From: Curtobacterium pusillum
Lineage (GTDB): Bacteria > Actinomycetota > Actinomycetes > Actinomycetales > Microbacteriaceae
NCBI RefSeq assembly: GCF_007673235.1
Contig: NZ_VDZH01000003.1
Span: 407,168 to 471,167 of the forward strand
DNA length: 64,000 bases
Direction of reading: 5' to 3'
A program made the position numbers and the translations under genes. Below the pieces are notes generated by a model. It was given only the letters and a program-made list of their open reading frames with translations, was not told the DNA's origin and did not search any database. Positions 42,826 to 52,609 of the stretch are shown here, piece after piece; the stretch's first letter is position 1; every line of letters begins with the position of its first letter.

Positions 42826-42906
42826 GTTCCGCGCGTAGGAGGCAGTTCCGCGCGTAGGAAACCGTTCCGCGCGTAGGAGGCCGTTTCTTTCGGCCTCCTA
42901 CGCGCG
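42826..42906. repeat. 19-bp tandem triplet ending in a 16-bp stem-loop
   Basis: GTTCCGCGCGTAGGA plus four variable bases occurs three times (42826, 42845, 42864). The third copy continues into CGCGCGTAGGAGGCCG, loop TTTCTTT, and its exact complement at 42891-42906. It begins 14 nt after the FBP stop. The stem with a T-rich loop suits a terminator; the tandem copies are unexplained. Confidence 0.75.
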
Positions 42907-42959
42907 ATTCCGCTTCCTATGGCGCGCGCGATGGGACGGAAAACGCGACCGGGTGACGA

Positions 42960-42996
42960 CCTGGAGGCGCGGGCGGGGCCGACCCGCGCCTCCAGG
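42960..42996. repeat. Dispersed intergenic palindrome, copy 5
   Basis: CCTGGAGGCGCGGG and CCCGCGCCTCCAGG are perfect 14-bp arms around a 9-nt centre. It lies in the 278-nt gap between the FBP and urate genes, 54 nt past the tandem-repeat stem. Confidence 0.88.
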
Positions 42997-43089
42997 CCGG
43001 CAGACAGGGCCGTTTCAGGACCGTGGGTCGCGTTCCGGGGGAAACCACCGCGTAACGCCCGTGAAACGGGCGTTCCATAGCGTGAGGGG

Positions 43090-43887
43090 ATGGACCTCGG
43101 CGATTTCAACGACGCGACCGCCCCCGATGCCGCGGCGACCGCGGCGGGGTGGGCGGACGTGCCCGCGTGGGTCGACGCGCTCGTGGCCGCGCGGCCGTTC
43201 GGCAGCGTGCAGGCCCTCATCGAGCGAGCCGCCGCCACCGCCGGTGCGTGGGGCGCGACGGAGCTCGACGGAGCACTGGCCCAGCACCCGCGGATCGGTG
43301 AGCGTGCCGTCGATGCCTCCTCGGCTCGGGAGCAGTCGTCGATGCGGTCCGCCGCCGACGACGTCGCCGAGGCGATCGCCGCGGGCAACGCCGAGTACGA
43401 GCGCCGCTTCGGACGGGTGTTCCTCGTGCGCGCTGCCGGACGGACGCCGGAGCAACTCCTCGCCGAACTCCAACGACGGCTCGGCAACGACGCCGCGACC
43501 GAGACGGACGAGGCCGCTGCAGCCCTCTCCGACATCGCCGTGCACCGCATCCGTGCGACGTTCGCCGTCCCGCACCTCACCACGCACGTGCTCGACGCGA
43601 CGCGGGGAACCCCGGCCGCCGGGATCCACCTCGTGCTGAGCACCGTCGACGGTGACGTCGTCGCCACCGGCACGACGGACACCGACGGGCGCGCCGCGCT
43701 CGGGCCGGACGTCCTGCCCCGCGGCGACCTGCTGCTCCGCTTCGACTCCGGCGCGTACCACCGGGCCGTCGGGGTCCCGGCGTTCCACCCGTTCGTGGTC
43801 GTCGCATTCACCGTCAGCGGTACCGAGCACCTCCACGTGCCGCTGCTGCTCAGCCCGTTCGCCTACAGCACCTACCGAGGGAGTTGA
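43090..43887 (+). CDS. OHCU decarboxylase-hydroxyisourate hydrolase fusion
   Basis: 265 aa combining the last two steps of urate to allantoin. Residues 1-155: OHCU decarboxylase, with catalytic His in LAQHPRIGE and the closing helix LSDIAVHRIRATF. Residues 160-265: transthyretin-like HIU hydrolase, opening LTTHVLDATRGTPAAGI and closing LLLSPFAYSTYRGS, the signature tail. The two activities act in the order hydrolase then decarboxylase. Leaderless ATG, 6 nt after TAGCGT (43078-43083). Uricase follows 4 nt later. Confidence 0.93.
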   Translation: MDLGDFNDATAPDAAATAAGWADVPAWVDALVAARPFGSVQALIERAAATAGAWGATELDGALAQHPRIGERAVDASSAREQSSMRSAADDVAEAIAAGNAEYERRFGRVFLVRAAGRTPEQLLAELQRRLGNDAATETDEAAAALSDIAVHRIRATFAVPHLTTHVLDATRGTPAAGIHLVLSTVDGDVVATGTTDTDGRAALGPDVLPRGDLLLRFDSGAYHRAVGVPAFHPFVVVAFTVSGTEHLHVPLLLSPFAYSTYRGS

Positions 43888-43891
43888 TCCG

Positions 43892-44809
43892 ATGCCAGAC
43901 GTCTCCGTCCACCTGGGACCGAACAAGTACGGGAAGGCCGAGAACCGCCTCGTGCGGGTGACCCGGCACGGGGACCGGCACGAGATCGCCGACCTCACCG
44001 TCACCTCGCAGTTGATCGGCGAGGCGTTCGCCGGGTCGTTCACCGCCGGGGACAACTCCCGGATCGTCGCGACCGACACCCAGAAGAACACCGTGTTCGC
44101 GCTCGCGAAGGAGCACGGGGTCGGTGCTCCGGAGGAGTTCCTGGCGGTGCTCGCCGACCAGTTCACCAGCGAGTTCGACTGGGTGGAGGGTGGCGTCTGG
44201 CAGGCCGAGGTGCACCCGTGGGAGCGCATCGAGGTCGACGGCCGGCCGCACGACCACTCGTTCCGGCGCACCGGTTCGGGCACCCGGCTCGCGACCGTGC
44301 ACGTCGAGGCCGGGGAGCGCCACGTGACCGGCGGCGTCAAGGACCTGGTGGTGCTGAAGTCGACCGGGTCCGAGTTCCACGGGTTCCCGCGCTCCCGGTT
44401 CACCACGCTGCCGGAGACCACGGACCGGATCATGGCGACCGAGGTCACGGCGCGTTGGCGCTACCTGCCATCCGCCGTGCAGGCCGGCATCGACTACGAC
44501 GGCCTGTACGAGGACGTCGTCCGGGTGATGCTCGAGCAGTTCGCCACGGTGCACTCCCTGGCGCTGCAGCAGACCCTGTGGGAGATGGGCCGCGCGGCGA
44601 TCGCACTCCGGCCCGAGCTCGCCGAGGTGCGCTTCGCGATGCCGAACAAGCACCACTTCGTCGTGGACCTGTCGCCGTTCGACCTGACCAACGAGAACGA
44701 GGTGTTCATCGCGGCGGACCGTCCGTACGGGCTCATCGAGGGGACCGTCGTACGGGACGGGGTCGCCGATGCGCCGCGTGCGTGGGAGCACCTGCCGGCG
44801 TTCGTCTGA
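43892..44809 (+). CDS. Factor-independent urate hydroxylase (uricase)
   Basis: 305 aa. Oxidises urate to 5-hydroxyisourate without a cofactor. Both tunnelling-fold repeats are present. Active-site Lys is in LGPNKYGKAENRLVRV and Thr in IVATDTQKNTVFAL; NKHHFVVDLSPF and NENEVFIAADRPYG are the conserved C-terminal segments. The ATG is 4 nt past the fusion gene stop, so the fusion protein can take its product at once. A convergent NCS2 permease gene probably supplies the purine. Confidence 0.95.
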   Translation: MPDVSVHLGPNKYGKAENRLVRVTRHGDRHEIADLTVTSQLIGEAFAGSFTAGDNSRIVATDTQKNTVFALAKEHGVGAPEEFLAVLADQFTSEFDWVEGGVWQAEVHPWERIEVDGRPHDHSFRRTGSGTRLATVHVEAGERHVTGGVKDLVVLKSTGSEFHGFPRSRFTTLPETTDRIMATEVTARWRYLPSAVQAGIDYDGLYEDVVRVMLEQFATVHSLALQQTLWEMGRAAIALRPELAEVRFAMPNKHHFVVDLSPFDLTNENEVFIAADRPYGLIEGTVVRDGVADAPRAWEHLPAFV

Positions 44810-44831
44810 GGCGGGCGGCCGGCCTGGCGGT

Positions 44832-44851
44832 GCATGCCGCTGGTGGCATGC
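44832..44851. terminator. Small hairpin after uricase gene
   Basis: GCATGCC (44832-44838) pairs with GGCATGC (44845-44851) around GCTGGT, 22 nt after the uricase stop. Confidence 0.4.
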
Positions 44852-44867
44852 GTCCGCGACCAACGCA

Positions 44868-44926
44868 GCGAACGGGCGAAACACGCAGCCTCAGCATTGC
44901 CAGAGGCGCATGTTTCGCCCGTTCGC
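44868..44926. terminator. 16-bp stem between convergent genes
   Basis: GCGAACGGGCGAAACA (44868-44883) pairs exactly with 44911-44926. The 27-nt loop holds a smaller stem GCCTC/GAGGC. It lies between the uricase stop and the permease stop on the other strand. Confidence 0.65.
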
Positions 44927-44980
44927 GCGCCCGTCCGACCACACCCGACGCCCCTCCGCGCGCCCGCTGGGCGAGCCCGA

Positions 44981-46372
44981 TCAGACCGGGTCGGACTCGC
45001 GGGTGATGGCGATCGGCGCCGTGGAACGCACCCCGTCGTACGAGCCCACCGCCGGGTCCTCGCCGTACCGCTCGGCCACGGAGCGCGACCCGAGCAGCAG
45101 GTTGAGCAGGATCGCCGCGACCGCCCCGGCCGAGATGCCCGAGTCGAAGATCAAGGTGAACCAGGTCGGGAACTGCCCGTAGATCTCCGGGGCGACGGTC
45201 GGCAGCAGCGCGATGCCGAGCGGCAGCGCCACGACGAGGACGTTCCGGTTGTCGAACCGCACCTTCGACAGCGTCCTGATGCCCGAAGCCGCGACCATAC
45301 CGAACAGCGCGACGCCGGCGCCGCCGAGCACCGCGTGCGGGATCGCCTCGACGACCGCGGCGACCTTCGGCACGAGGCCCAGCACCACGAGGATGCCGCC
45401 GGCCGCCGTCGCCACGTACCGGGAACGCACGCCGGTCAGTGCGACGAGCCCGACGTTCTGCGCGAACGCCGTGTACGGGAACGTGTTGAACACCCCGCCG
45501 ACGACCGTGCCGAGGCCGTCCGCGCGGAGCCCGTCGGCGAGCGTTCGCTTGGAGACCGGCCGGCCGGTGACCTCACCGACGGCGATCATGTCCCCGGTCG
45601 TCTCGGTCATGATCACGAGCCCGACGACGAGCATCGACACGATCGAGGCCAGGTCGAACGTCGGCAGCCCGAAGTGGAACGGCGTGACGAAGGCGAACCA
45701 CGAGGCACTCCCGATGCCCGACCCGTCGACCATGCCCGGGACGAACAGCGCCACCACAGTGCCGAGCAGCAGCCCGAACAGCACCGACACCCGGGCGAGT
45801 CCCCGCGGCGCGAACCGCTCGACCAGGACGATCGCGAGCAGCACCCCAGCGGCGAACGCGACGTCGAGCGGGTCGGCCGCGCCGTCCTTCCCGCCGTCGG
45901 TGACCCAGCCCGCCGCGACGCTCATCAGCGACAGCCCGATGATGAGGATGACCGTGCCGGTGACGATCGGCGGGAACAACCGCACGAGCTGCGCGAACCA
46001 CGGCGCGATCACGACCATGAAGACACCGCACGCGATCGTCGCCCCGTAGACGGCGGTGATGCCGTGCTCGGTGCCGATCGCGATCATCGGGCCGACGGCG
46101 GCGAACGTGACGCCCTGCACGAGGGGCAGCCGGACGCCGAAGCGCCAGAAGCCGACGGACTGCACGATCGTGGCCAGTCCGGCGACGAACAGGTCCGCGC
46201 TGATGAGGAACGCCAGGTCGGCGCTGTCGAAGCCGAGTGCACCGCCGACGATGAGCGGCACGGCGATCGCCCCCGCGTACATCGCGAGCACGTGCTGCAG
46301 GCCGAGCGGCAGGAGTCGTGCGAGCGGCGGGACGGAGTCCACCCCGTCCGCACTGGTCTTCGTGGTCGTCAT
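44981..46372 (-). CDS. NCS2 family purine/uracil-xanthine permease
   Basis: 463 aa, about fourteen membrane helices. The substrate-binding region has ETTGDMIAVGEVTGRP in TM8 and the NVG motif (AFAQNVGLVALTGVRS) in TM10. The opening LLPLGLQHVLAMYAGAIAVPLI is typical of NCS2. In this setting the cargo is probably urate or xanthine. GGAGGGG precedes the ATG (5 nt), and TAGCGT further upstream is a likely -10 box, so unlike many neighbours this gene has a leader. Confidence 0.9.
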   Translation of the reverse strand: MTTTKTSADGVDSVPPLARLLPLGLQHVLAMYAGAIAVPLIVGGALGFDSADLAFLISADLFVAGLATIVQSVGFWRFGVRLPLVQGVTFAAVGPMIAIGTEHGITAVYGATIACGVFMVVIAPWFAQLVRLFPPIVTGTVILIIGLSLMSVAAGWVTDGGKDGAADPLDVAFAAGVLLAIVLVERFAPRGLARVSVLFGLLLGTVVALFVPGMVDGSGIGSASWFAFVTPFHFGLPTFDLASIVSMLVVGLVIMTETTGDMIAVGEVTGRPVSKRTLADGLRADGLGTVVGGVFNTFPYTAFAQNVGLVALTGVRSRYVATAAGGILVVLGLVPKVAAVVEAIPHAVLGGAGVALFGMVAASGIRTLSKVRFDNRNVLVVALPLGIALLPTVAPEIYGQFPTWFTLIFDSGISAGAVAAILLNLLLGSRSVAERYGEDPAVGSYDGVRSTAPIAITRESDPV

Positions 46373-46491
46373 GGCGTCCCCTCCGGTGGTGGATTTCCCT
46401 GTCCTCCGGACGCTATGCAGCCCGTGTTTCCCCGGGATGACGGGCGTGGGTCGCGTCCGTCACCGGGCACGCGCCCGAAACGCACCGCGCA

Positions 46492-46537
46492 ACGGCCTGG
46501 AGGCGCGGTGCCAGCTGGCACCGCGCCTCCAGGCCGT
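46492..46537. repeat. Dispersed intergenic palindrome, copy 6
   Basis: The longest exact copy: a 46-bp perfect palindrome starting ACGGCCTGGAGGCGCGG and meeting at GTGCCAGCTGGCAC. It is 13 nt past the stop of the minus-strand aldo/keto reductase gene. Confidence 0.92.
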
Positions 46538-46550
46538 CATCCGGTCGCGT

Positions 46551-47537
<987 letters not shown>

Positions 47538-47668
47538 GGGTGCAGGTCTACTCCGGGTCCCTCGGTTGGAGGGAGGCACTGACCGGACCCGTCAGCCGGG
47601 AATGCGACTTCGTGCGGTTCCTCCAAGGTTCCGCGCGTTCGGCCGGCTCCGCTGGTGGGATCGGATCC

Positions 47669-48211
47669 GTGAACCTGTACTTCCGGCTGTTCCTGCTCCA
47701 GTTGCGCGTCCGGCTCCGCCCCACGATCGGCGGACGGCGACCCTCGCTCTGGGACGAGGTCCGCACGCCGTTCCGTGTGACCCTGACCGACCTCGACCCG
47801 CTGCGCCACGTGAACAACGGGAAGTACCTGTCGATGCTCGACCTCGGGCGGCTCGACCTCATGCTCCGCTCGGGGTTCTGGGATGCCATCGCCGAGCGGG
47901 GCTGGTACCCGGTGGTGTCCGCGCAGACGATCACCTACAAGCGGTCGCTGACGCTCGGGCAGCGGTTCGAACTCGTCACCCGGGTGCTCGGCATGGACGA
48001 CCGCGCGGCCTACCTGGAACAGACGTTCGTCCGACGCGGGACCGTCGTCGCACGGGCCGTGGTCCAGGCGCGGTTCCTCCTGCGGGCCGGCGGGACGGTG
48101 CCGCCGTCGGAGCTCCTCGAGGCAGCGGGCGCGACGGACCGGGACCTGTCGGTGCCGGAGTGGGTGCACGAGTGGGCGGGGGCGACCCGCATCAGCAGCT
48201 CCGCGGGGTAG
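47669..48211 (+). CDS. Acyl-CoA thioesterase (4HBT hot-dog fold)
   Basis: 180 aa. The hot-dog active-site helix is TLTDLDPLRHVNNGKYLSML, the pattern of 4HBT/FcbC-like thioesterases. The first 25 residues are hydrophobic and Arg-rich, so membrane contact is possible. I chose the GTG before NLYFRLFLLQ; 56 further in-frame codons upstream are not family-like. The BBE gene follows 9 nt later. Confidence 0.83.
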   Translation: MNLYFRLFLLQLRVRLRPTIGGRRPSLWDEVRTPFRVTLTDLDPLRHVNNGKYLSMLDLGRLDLMLRSGFWDAIAERGWYPVVSAQTITYKRSLTLGQRFELVTRVLGMDDRAAYLEQTFVRRGTVVARAVVQARFLLRAGGTVPPSELLEAAGATDRDLSVPEWVHEWAGATRISSSAG

Positions 48212-48220
48212 ACAGGTCCG

Positions 48221-49783
48221 GTGAGCGAACGCGACGACGAGCACCGCACCCCTGCCACCAGCCGACGGGTCCTGCTCGCCGGGGGAGTCGGACTCGGGAT
48301 CGCCGGGGTGCTCGCGGCGTGCAGTCGACCGTCGCCGTCCCCGTCACCGAGCGCGACGTCGACACCCCGGCCGACCCGGACCCCGACCGCGTCCCCGACA
48401 CCGGGCGGACCCGACACGTGGGACGCCCTCGCCGCCGCGGTGTCCGGCCGGCTGCTGCGGTCGGGGTCGAACGGCTGGGACTCGGCGCGGCTCGTCGAGA
48501 ACCCCCGGTACGACGACGCCGATCCGCAGGCGATCCTCCGGGCCGCCGACGCCACCGACGTGCAGGCCGGGGTCGCCTTCGCCCGGAACACGAACACCCC
48601 CGTGGCACTCCGGGCCGGCGGGCACTCCTACACGGGGTGGTCGGCCGGCGGCGCGAGCGGCACCGACGTCCCGCGGTCGCTCGTGATCAGCACGCAGGAC
48701 CTCGACCAGATCCAGCTGCACGACGACGACACGGTGACGATCGGCCCCGGTGCGCAGCTCGGGGACGTGTACGCCGCGCTCGCGAAGGCCGGTCGTGCCA
48801 TCGGCGCCGGGTCGTGCCCGACGGTCGGCATCGGCGGGCTGACGCTCGGCGGCGGTGTCGGGGTGCTCGTGCGCTCCTTCGGCCTGACCTGCGACCAGCT
48901 GACCGGTGCGACCCTCGTCACCCCGGACGGCACCGTGCACGAGGTCTCGGCGACCGCCGAACCCGACCTCTTCTGGGCCTGCCGGGGCGGTGGGGGTGGA
49001 AGCGTCGGCGTCGTGACCGCACTGACCTACCGGACGCAGGCCGCGCCTCCCGTCCTGCTCTTCCGCATCACCTTCCGGTGGTCGGCCGCCGCTGCCGTGG
49101 TGCGGGCCTGGCAAGACTGGGCGCCCACGGCGGACCGGCAGCTGTGGTCGACGCTCAAGCTCCTGAACGGCTCGCGGCACAGCGCCCCGACGGTCACCGT
49201 GACGGGCGTGTGGACCGGGGCGAAGACCGGGGCGGACGCCTCCGTCGACGGGTTCATCCGCGCGACCGGTGCCACGCCGCTCGCGCACACCGCCCAGCAG
49301 CTGACCTACGGAGCGGCGATGTCGACGCTCGCGGGGAAGGCGCAGCGGGTCTCCCAGGCGGCGACCTCGTCGATCGGCACCACGAAGCTGACAGACGCGC
49401 AGATCGACACCCTGGTGCAGCACGCGGCCGCGGCGGGCGACGTCGCCGGCAACCGCGAGGGCGGGGTCGCCCTCGACGCGCTCGGCGGCGTCGTGTCGGA
49501 CGTCGGACGGACCGACACCGCGTTCCCGTGGCGGTCGGCGCTGATGACCGTGCAGTACACGGCGGTGTTCGCGGACGGGGCGGACCCGGCGCCGTTCGAC
49601 GCGTACGTGCGGGGGTTCCGGAAGGCGATGCGGCCGGCGTGGGGCGACGCGGCCTACGCGAACTACTGCGACGCGGCGATCACGGACCCGGCGGACTACT
49701 TCGACGTGAACACCTCGCGGCTGCACCGGATCGCGGAGCAGGCGGACCCGACGGGGATGCTGGCGCAGCCGCACTGGGTGTGA
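48221..49783 (+). CDS. Tat-exported FAD-linked oxidase (BBE family)
   Basis: 520 aa. The signal combines a Tat-like twin arginine (SRRVLL, residues 15-16) with a lipobox ending in Cys34 (VLAAC), so a folded flavoprotein should be exported and lipidated. Ser/Pro/Thr-rich linker to residue 63, then FAD_binding_4 and a C-terminal BBE segment (YANYCDAAI). His135 in RAGGHSYTG and Cys199 in GSCPTVG are the two places for bicovalent FAD attachment. It probably oxidises a sugar or alcohol. GTG start 6 nt after TAGACA. Confidence 0.9.
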   Translation: MSERDDEHRTPATSRRVLLAGGVGLGIAGVLAACSRPSPSPSPSATSTPRPTRTPTASPTPGGPDTWDALAAAVSGRLLRSGSNGWDSARLVENPRYDDADPQAILRAADATDVQAGVAFARNTNTPVALRAGGHSYTGWSAGGASGTDVPRSLVISTQDLDQIQLHDDDTVTIGPGAQLGDVYAALAKAGRAIGAGSCPTVGIGGLTLGGGVGVLVRSFGLTCDQLTGATLVTPDGTVHEVSATAEPDLFWACRGGGGGSVGVVTALTYRTQAAPPVLLFRITFRWSAAAAVVRAWQDWAPTADRQLWSTLKLLNGSRHSAPTVTVTGVWTGAKTGADASVDGFIRATGATPLAHTAQQLTYGAAMSTLAGKAQRVSQAATSSIGTTKLTDAQIDTLVQHAAAAGDVAGNREGGVALDALGGVVSDVGRTDTAFPWRSALMTVQYTAVFADGADPAPFDAYVRGFRKAMRPAWGDAAYANYCDAAITDPADYFDVNTSRLHRIAEQADPTGMLAQPHWV

Positions 49784-49802
49784 CCGCGCGGGGTCTGGCC
49801 GT

Positions 49803-49899
49803 GCGCGACGCGAGTCTCGGCATGCGCGACGCGAGTTTCGCTGTGGGCGACAGTTCTCGCGGTGCGCGCCGCGAGAAGTGTCGCCCACGCCGAGACTCG
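49803..49899. other. Nested palindrome with a 13-bp direct repeat
   Basis: Outer arms CGAGTCTCGGC (49811-49821) and GCCGAGACTCG (49889-49899); inner 19-bp arms at 49843-49861 and 49870-49888 with one mismatch. GCGCGACGCGAGT occurs twice, at 49803 and 49824. It begins 20 nt after the BBE stop in a 184-nt gap. Confidence 0.7.
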
Positions 49900-49967
49900 G
49901 GCACGGCCGGGCCGGGCCGGCCGGGCCGGCCGGGCCGGGGACCGGACCGCCGTCCTACGATGAGCGC

Positions 49968-50549
49968 GTGGACATCGACGACCTCGTGCTGCCGGACACC
50001 GCCGCCTGGCGCGCCTGGCTCGACGCCCACGAGGACGAACCCGACGGGGTGTGGCTCGTCCTCGCGAAGAAGGGCACAACGGAGCCGACGACCCTGACCT
50101 ACGACCAGGCACTCGACGAGGCCCTGTGCTCCGGCTGGATCGACGGCCAGAAGCGCGGGCGCGACGAGGCCACGTTCCGGCAGCGGTTCACCCCGCGGCG
50201 GAGGGCCTCGCTCTGGTCGCAGCGGAACATCGGACTCGTCGCGACGCTCCTCGCCGAGGGGAGGATGCGGGACCGGGGTCAGGCGGAGATCGACCGCGCG
50301 AAGGACGACGGCCGGTGGGACCGTGCCTACTCCGGGGCCGCTGCGGCGACCGTGCCGGAGGACCTGCAGGCAGCGCTCGACGCCTCGCCCGCCGCCGCCG
50401 CGCTGTTCGCCGAACTCGATGCCACGAACCGGTACGCCGTACTGCACCGGATCATGACGGCACCGAGCGCGACGGCCCGGACGAACCGGCTGACGAAGCT
50501 CGTCGGCGGGCTCGAGCGCGGCGAGACGCCGTACCCGCGGAAGGTCTGA
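49968..50549 (+). CDS. YdeI/OmpD-associated family protein
   Basis: 193 aa. The family core is clear: EALCSGWIDGQKRGRDEATF followed by FTPRRRASLWSQRNIGLV, then LEAALDAS-like and a closing ETPYPRKV. The family is often annotated as bacteriocin-protection, but its biochemistry is unsettled. Leaderless GTG, exactly 6 nt after TACGAT (49956-49961), which also excludes a longer Gly/Pro-rich upstream extension. Confidence 0.87.
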   Translation: MDIDDLVLPDTAAWRAWLDAHEDEPDGVWLVLAKKGTTEPTTLTYDQALDEALCSGWIDGQKRGRDEATFRQRFTPRRRASLWSQRNIGLVATLLAEGRMRDRGQAEIDRAKDDGRWDRAYSGAAAATVPEDLQAALDASPAAAALFAELDATNRYAVLHRIMTAPSATARTNRLTKLVGGLERGETPYPRKV

Positions 50550-50570
50550 GCCACCGGCAGGCCGCCTGCG

Positions 50571-51491
50571 TCAGCCGCGCAGCCCTACCTGCACGCCGCG
50601 GTGGTCACTGCCGTTCGCGGGGAGGACCTCGGTCGACGTGGTGTCGAGCCCGCGGACGAACACGTGGTCGATCCGCACGACGGGCGCCTGCGCGGGCCAG
50701 GTGAACCCGAACCCGCCGCCCTCGTCGAGCATCCGGGTCAGCGGGAGCATCTCCGGGTCCTTCGAGCCGCCGTTGAAATCCCCGGCGACGACGAGCCGCT
50801 CCGAGTCGTCGTCACGGACCGCGGTCGCGAGGGACGCCAGCATCGTCGGCCGTCCGTCCTCGCCGCCGAGCCGCAGCGAGTCCATGTGCACGACGTACAG
50901 CCGGACGTCGCCGCGGTCGGTGTCCACGGTGACGCGGAGCGCCCGCGCCCACCCGAGGCCGAGCGTCAACGGCTCGCCGCCGCTCAGCGTCGTCCGACTC
51001 CACACCCCGATCGACCCGACCCGGTAGTGGTGCGGGTACCGTTCGTCGAGCACGCCCGCGACGGCGGTGCCCGAGGACTCCGTGAGCTCCTCGAGGGCGA
51101 TGACGTCCGGGGTGCGTGCTGCGATCGACCGCGCCGTGGCCGCCGGGTCCTCGTTCGCGGCCTCGACGTTCTCCGTCACGACCGTCAGCTCCGGCGACCC
51201 CGGCGCGTCCGGCGTGAGCACACCGGGCAGGATCGCGAACGCCCACGCGGCGGCGAACGCCAGGGAGCCCACCGCGAGCCGCTTCGACCGGGAGCCGAGG
51301 GCAACCCCGGCGACGGGCACGAGCAGCAGGGCGAGCCAGGGGAGCAGGGAGCCGACGACCGAGCCGGCGGTCCCGAGGACACCGAGCGCGGCGGGGAACA
51401 CGAGGACGACGATCCCGGCGAGCAGCACGATCCCGACGACACCGATGACGAGCGAGCGGCCGGGACTCCGTCGTGGGGAACGGAAGGGCAC
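50571..51491 (-). CDS. Endonuclease/exonuclease/phosphatase family membrane protein
   Basis: 306 aa. Three N-terminal membrane helices ([54 protein letters not shown]), then an EEP catalytic domain facing outside: [26 protein letters not shown] and GSDHRGV hold the metal and nucleophile residues. The substrate may be extracellular DNA or a phospholipid. Leaderless GTG, 6 nt after TATGCT. It converges with the YdeI gene (21-nt gap). Confidence 0.88.
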   Translation of the reverse strand: MPFRSPRRSPGRSLVIGVVGIVLLAGIVVLVFPAALGVLGTAGSVVGSLLPWLALLLVPVAGVALGSRSKRLAVGSLAFAAAWAFAILPGVLTPDAPGSPELTVVTENVEAANEDPAATARSIAARTPDVIALEELTESSGTAVAGVLDERYPHHYRVGSIGVWSRTTLSGGEPLTLGLGWARALRVTVDTDRGDVRLYVVHMDSLRLGGEDGRPTMLASLATAVRDDDSERLVVAGDFNGGSKDPEMLPLTRMLDEGGGFGFTWPAQAPVVRIDHVFVRGLDTTSTEVLPANGSDHRGVQVGLRG

Positions 51492-51576
51492 CCGAGGAGC
51501 ATACGAACCGGCGCTGACAGCACCCCGGGGGACAACCGTCCAGCACGGGTCGAACGCTCAGGCGTACACCGGGTGC

Positions 51577-52458
51577 ATGACCACTGGCACCGACACCACG
51601 AACCGTCCGGCCGCCGCCTCCGGCACCTTCCGCATCGGGGGCGACCTCGAAGTCCACCGCCTCGGCTACGGCACCATGCAGCTCACCGGCCCCGGGGTCT
51701 GGGGGCCGCCGAAGGACCACGACGAGGCCGTCCGGGTCCTCAAGCGCGCGGTCGAGCTCGGCGTGGACTTCTTCGACACCGCCGACTCCTACGGCCCCTA
51801 CGTCGCCGAGGAGCTCCTGCACGAAGCCCTCCACCCCTACGGCGACGACGTCGTCATCGCGACGAAGGCCGGACTCACCCGGACCGGCCCGAACGAGTGG
51901 CCGCCGGTCGGCCGCCCGGAGTACCTGCGCCAGGAGGCCGAGATGAGCCTCCGCCGCCTGGGCCTCGAACGCATCGATCTGTTCCAGCTCCACCGCATCG
52001 ACCCGAAGGTCCCGCTCGAGGACCAGGTCGGCGAGCTGAAGAAGTTGCAGGACGAGGGCAAGATCCGGCACATCGGCCTGTCCGAGGTGTCGGTCGACGA
52101 CGTCAAGGCGGCCCAGGAGATCGCGACGATCGTCTCCGTGCAGAACCTGTACAACCTGCAGAAGCGCGACGCCGAGGAGCTCCTCGACTGGTCGACCGAG
52201 CAGGGCATCGCGTTCATCCCGTGGTTCCCGCTCGCGACCGGCGGGCTGACCGGCGAGGACTCCCCGCTCACCGAGATCGCGTCGCGGAAGGGTGCGTCGC
52301 CGGCGCAGCTCGCGCTCGCCTGGCTGCTCAAGCGCTCGCCCGTCGTGCTGCCGATCCCGGGCACGTCGAGCGTCTCGCACCTGGAGGACAACCTGCAGGG
52401 CGCGACCATCGAGCTGACCGACGACGAGTTCGAGGAGCTGTCGAAGCTGGGTCGCTGA
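51577..52458 (+). CDS. Aldo/keto reductase
   Basis: 293 aa. Active-site Asp and Tyr in [17 protein letters not shown], Lys in VVIATKAG, His in [25 protein letters not shown] is the cofactor end. Close in layout to the reductase at 46551 but in a different branch. Leaderless ATG, 6 nt after TACACC (51565-51570). Divergent from the EEP gene. Confidence 0.92.
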   Translation: MTTGTDTTNRPAAASGTFRIGGDLEVHRLGYGTMQLTGPGVWGPPKDHDEAVRVLKRAVELGVDFFDTADSYGPYVAEELLHEALHPYGDDVVIATKAGLTRTGPNEWPPVGRPEYLRQEAEMSLRRLGLERIDLFQLHRIDPKVPLEDQVGELKKLQDEGKIRHIGLSEVSVDDVKAAQEIATIVSVQNLYNLQKRDAEELLDWSTEQGIAFIPWFPLATGGLTGEDSPLTEIASRKGASPAQLALAWLLKRSPVVLPIPGTSSVSHLEDNLQGATIELTDDEFEELSKLGR

Positions 52459-52468
52459 CGCGACCACG

Positions 52469-52518
52469 AGACGGACTGGAGGCGCGGTGCTGGCTGGCAC
52501 CGCGCCTCCAGTCCGTCT
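52469..52518. repeat. Dispersed intergenic palindrome, copy 7
   Basis: 22-bp perfect arms beginning AGACGGACTGGAGGCGCGG, 6-nt centre TGGCTG in place of the symmetric CAGCTG. Starts 10 nt after the aldo/keto reductase stop. Confidence 0.92.
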
Positions 52519-52550
52519 CCAGCACCGTTCGCGGGCCGCACTTGCGCACC

Positions 52551-52578
52551 CATACCGGGTATGTGCATACTCAGTATG
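52551..52578. promoter_or_regulatory. Twin palindromic operator of the PadR operon
   Basis: CATACC-G-GGTATG (52551-52563) and CATACT-C-AGTATG (52566-52578) are two perfect 13-bp palindromes with centres 15 bp apart, the second ending 31 nt before the padR ATG. PadR proteins autoregulate, so these are good candidates for their own operators. Confidence 0.65.
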
Positions 52579-52609
52579 TCCACGGTGGACGGGAACTGGG
52601 GGAAGTGTC

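Noticed and set aside
42826-42882. Three 19-bp repeats considered as a CRISPR array
   Set aside because: The units are directly adjacent with no spacers, there are only three, and no cas gene is present.
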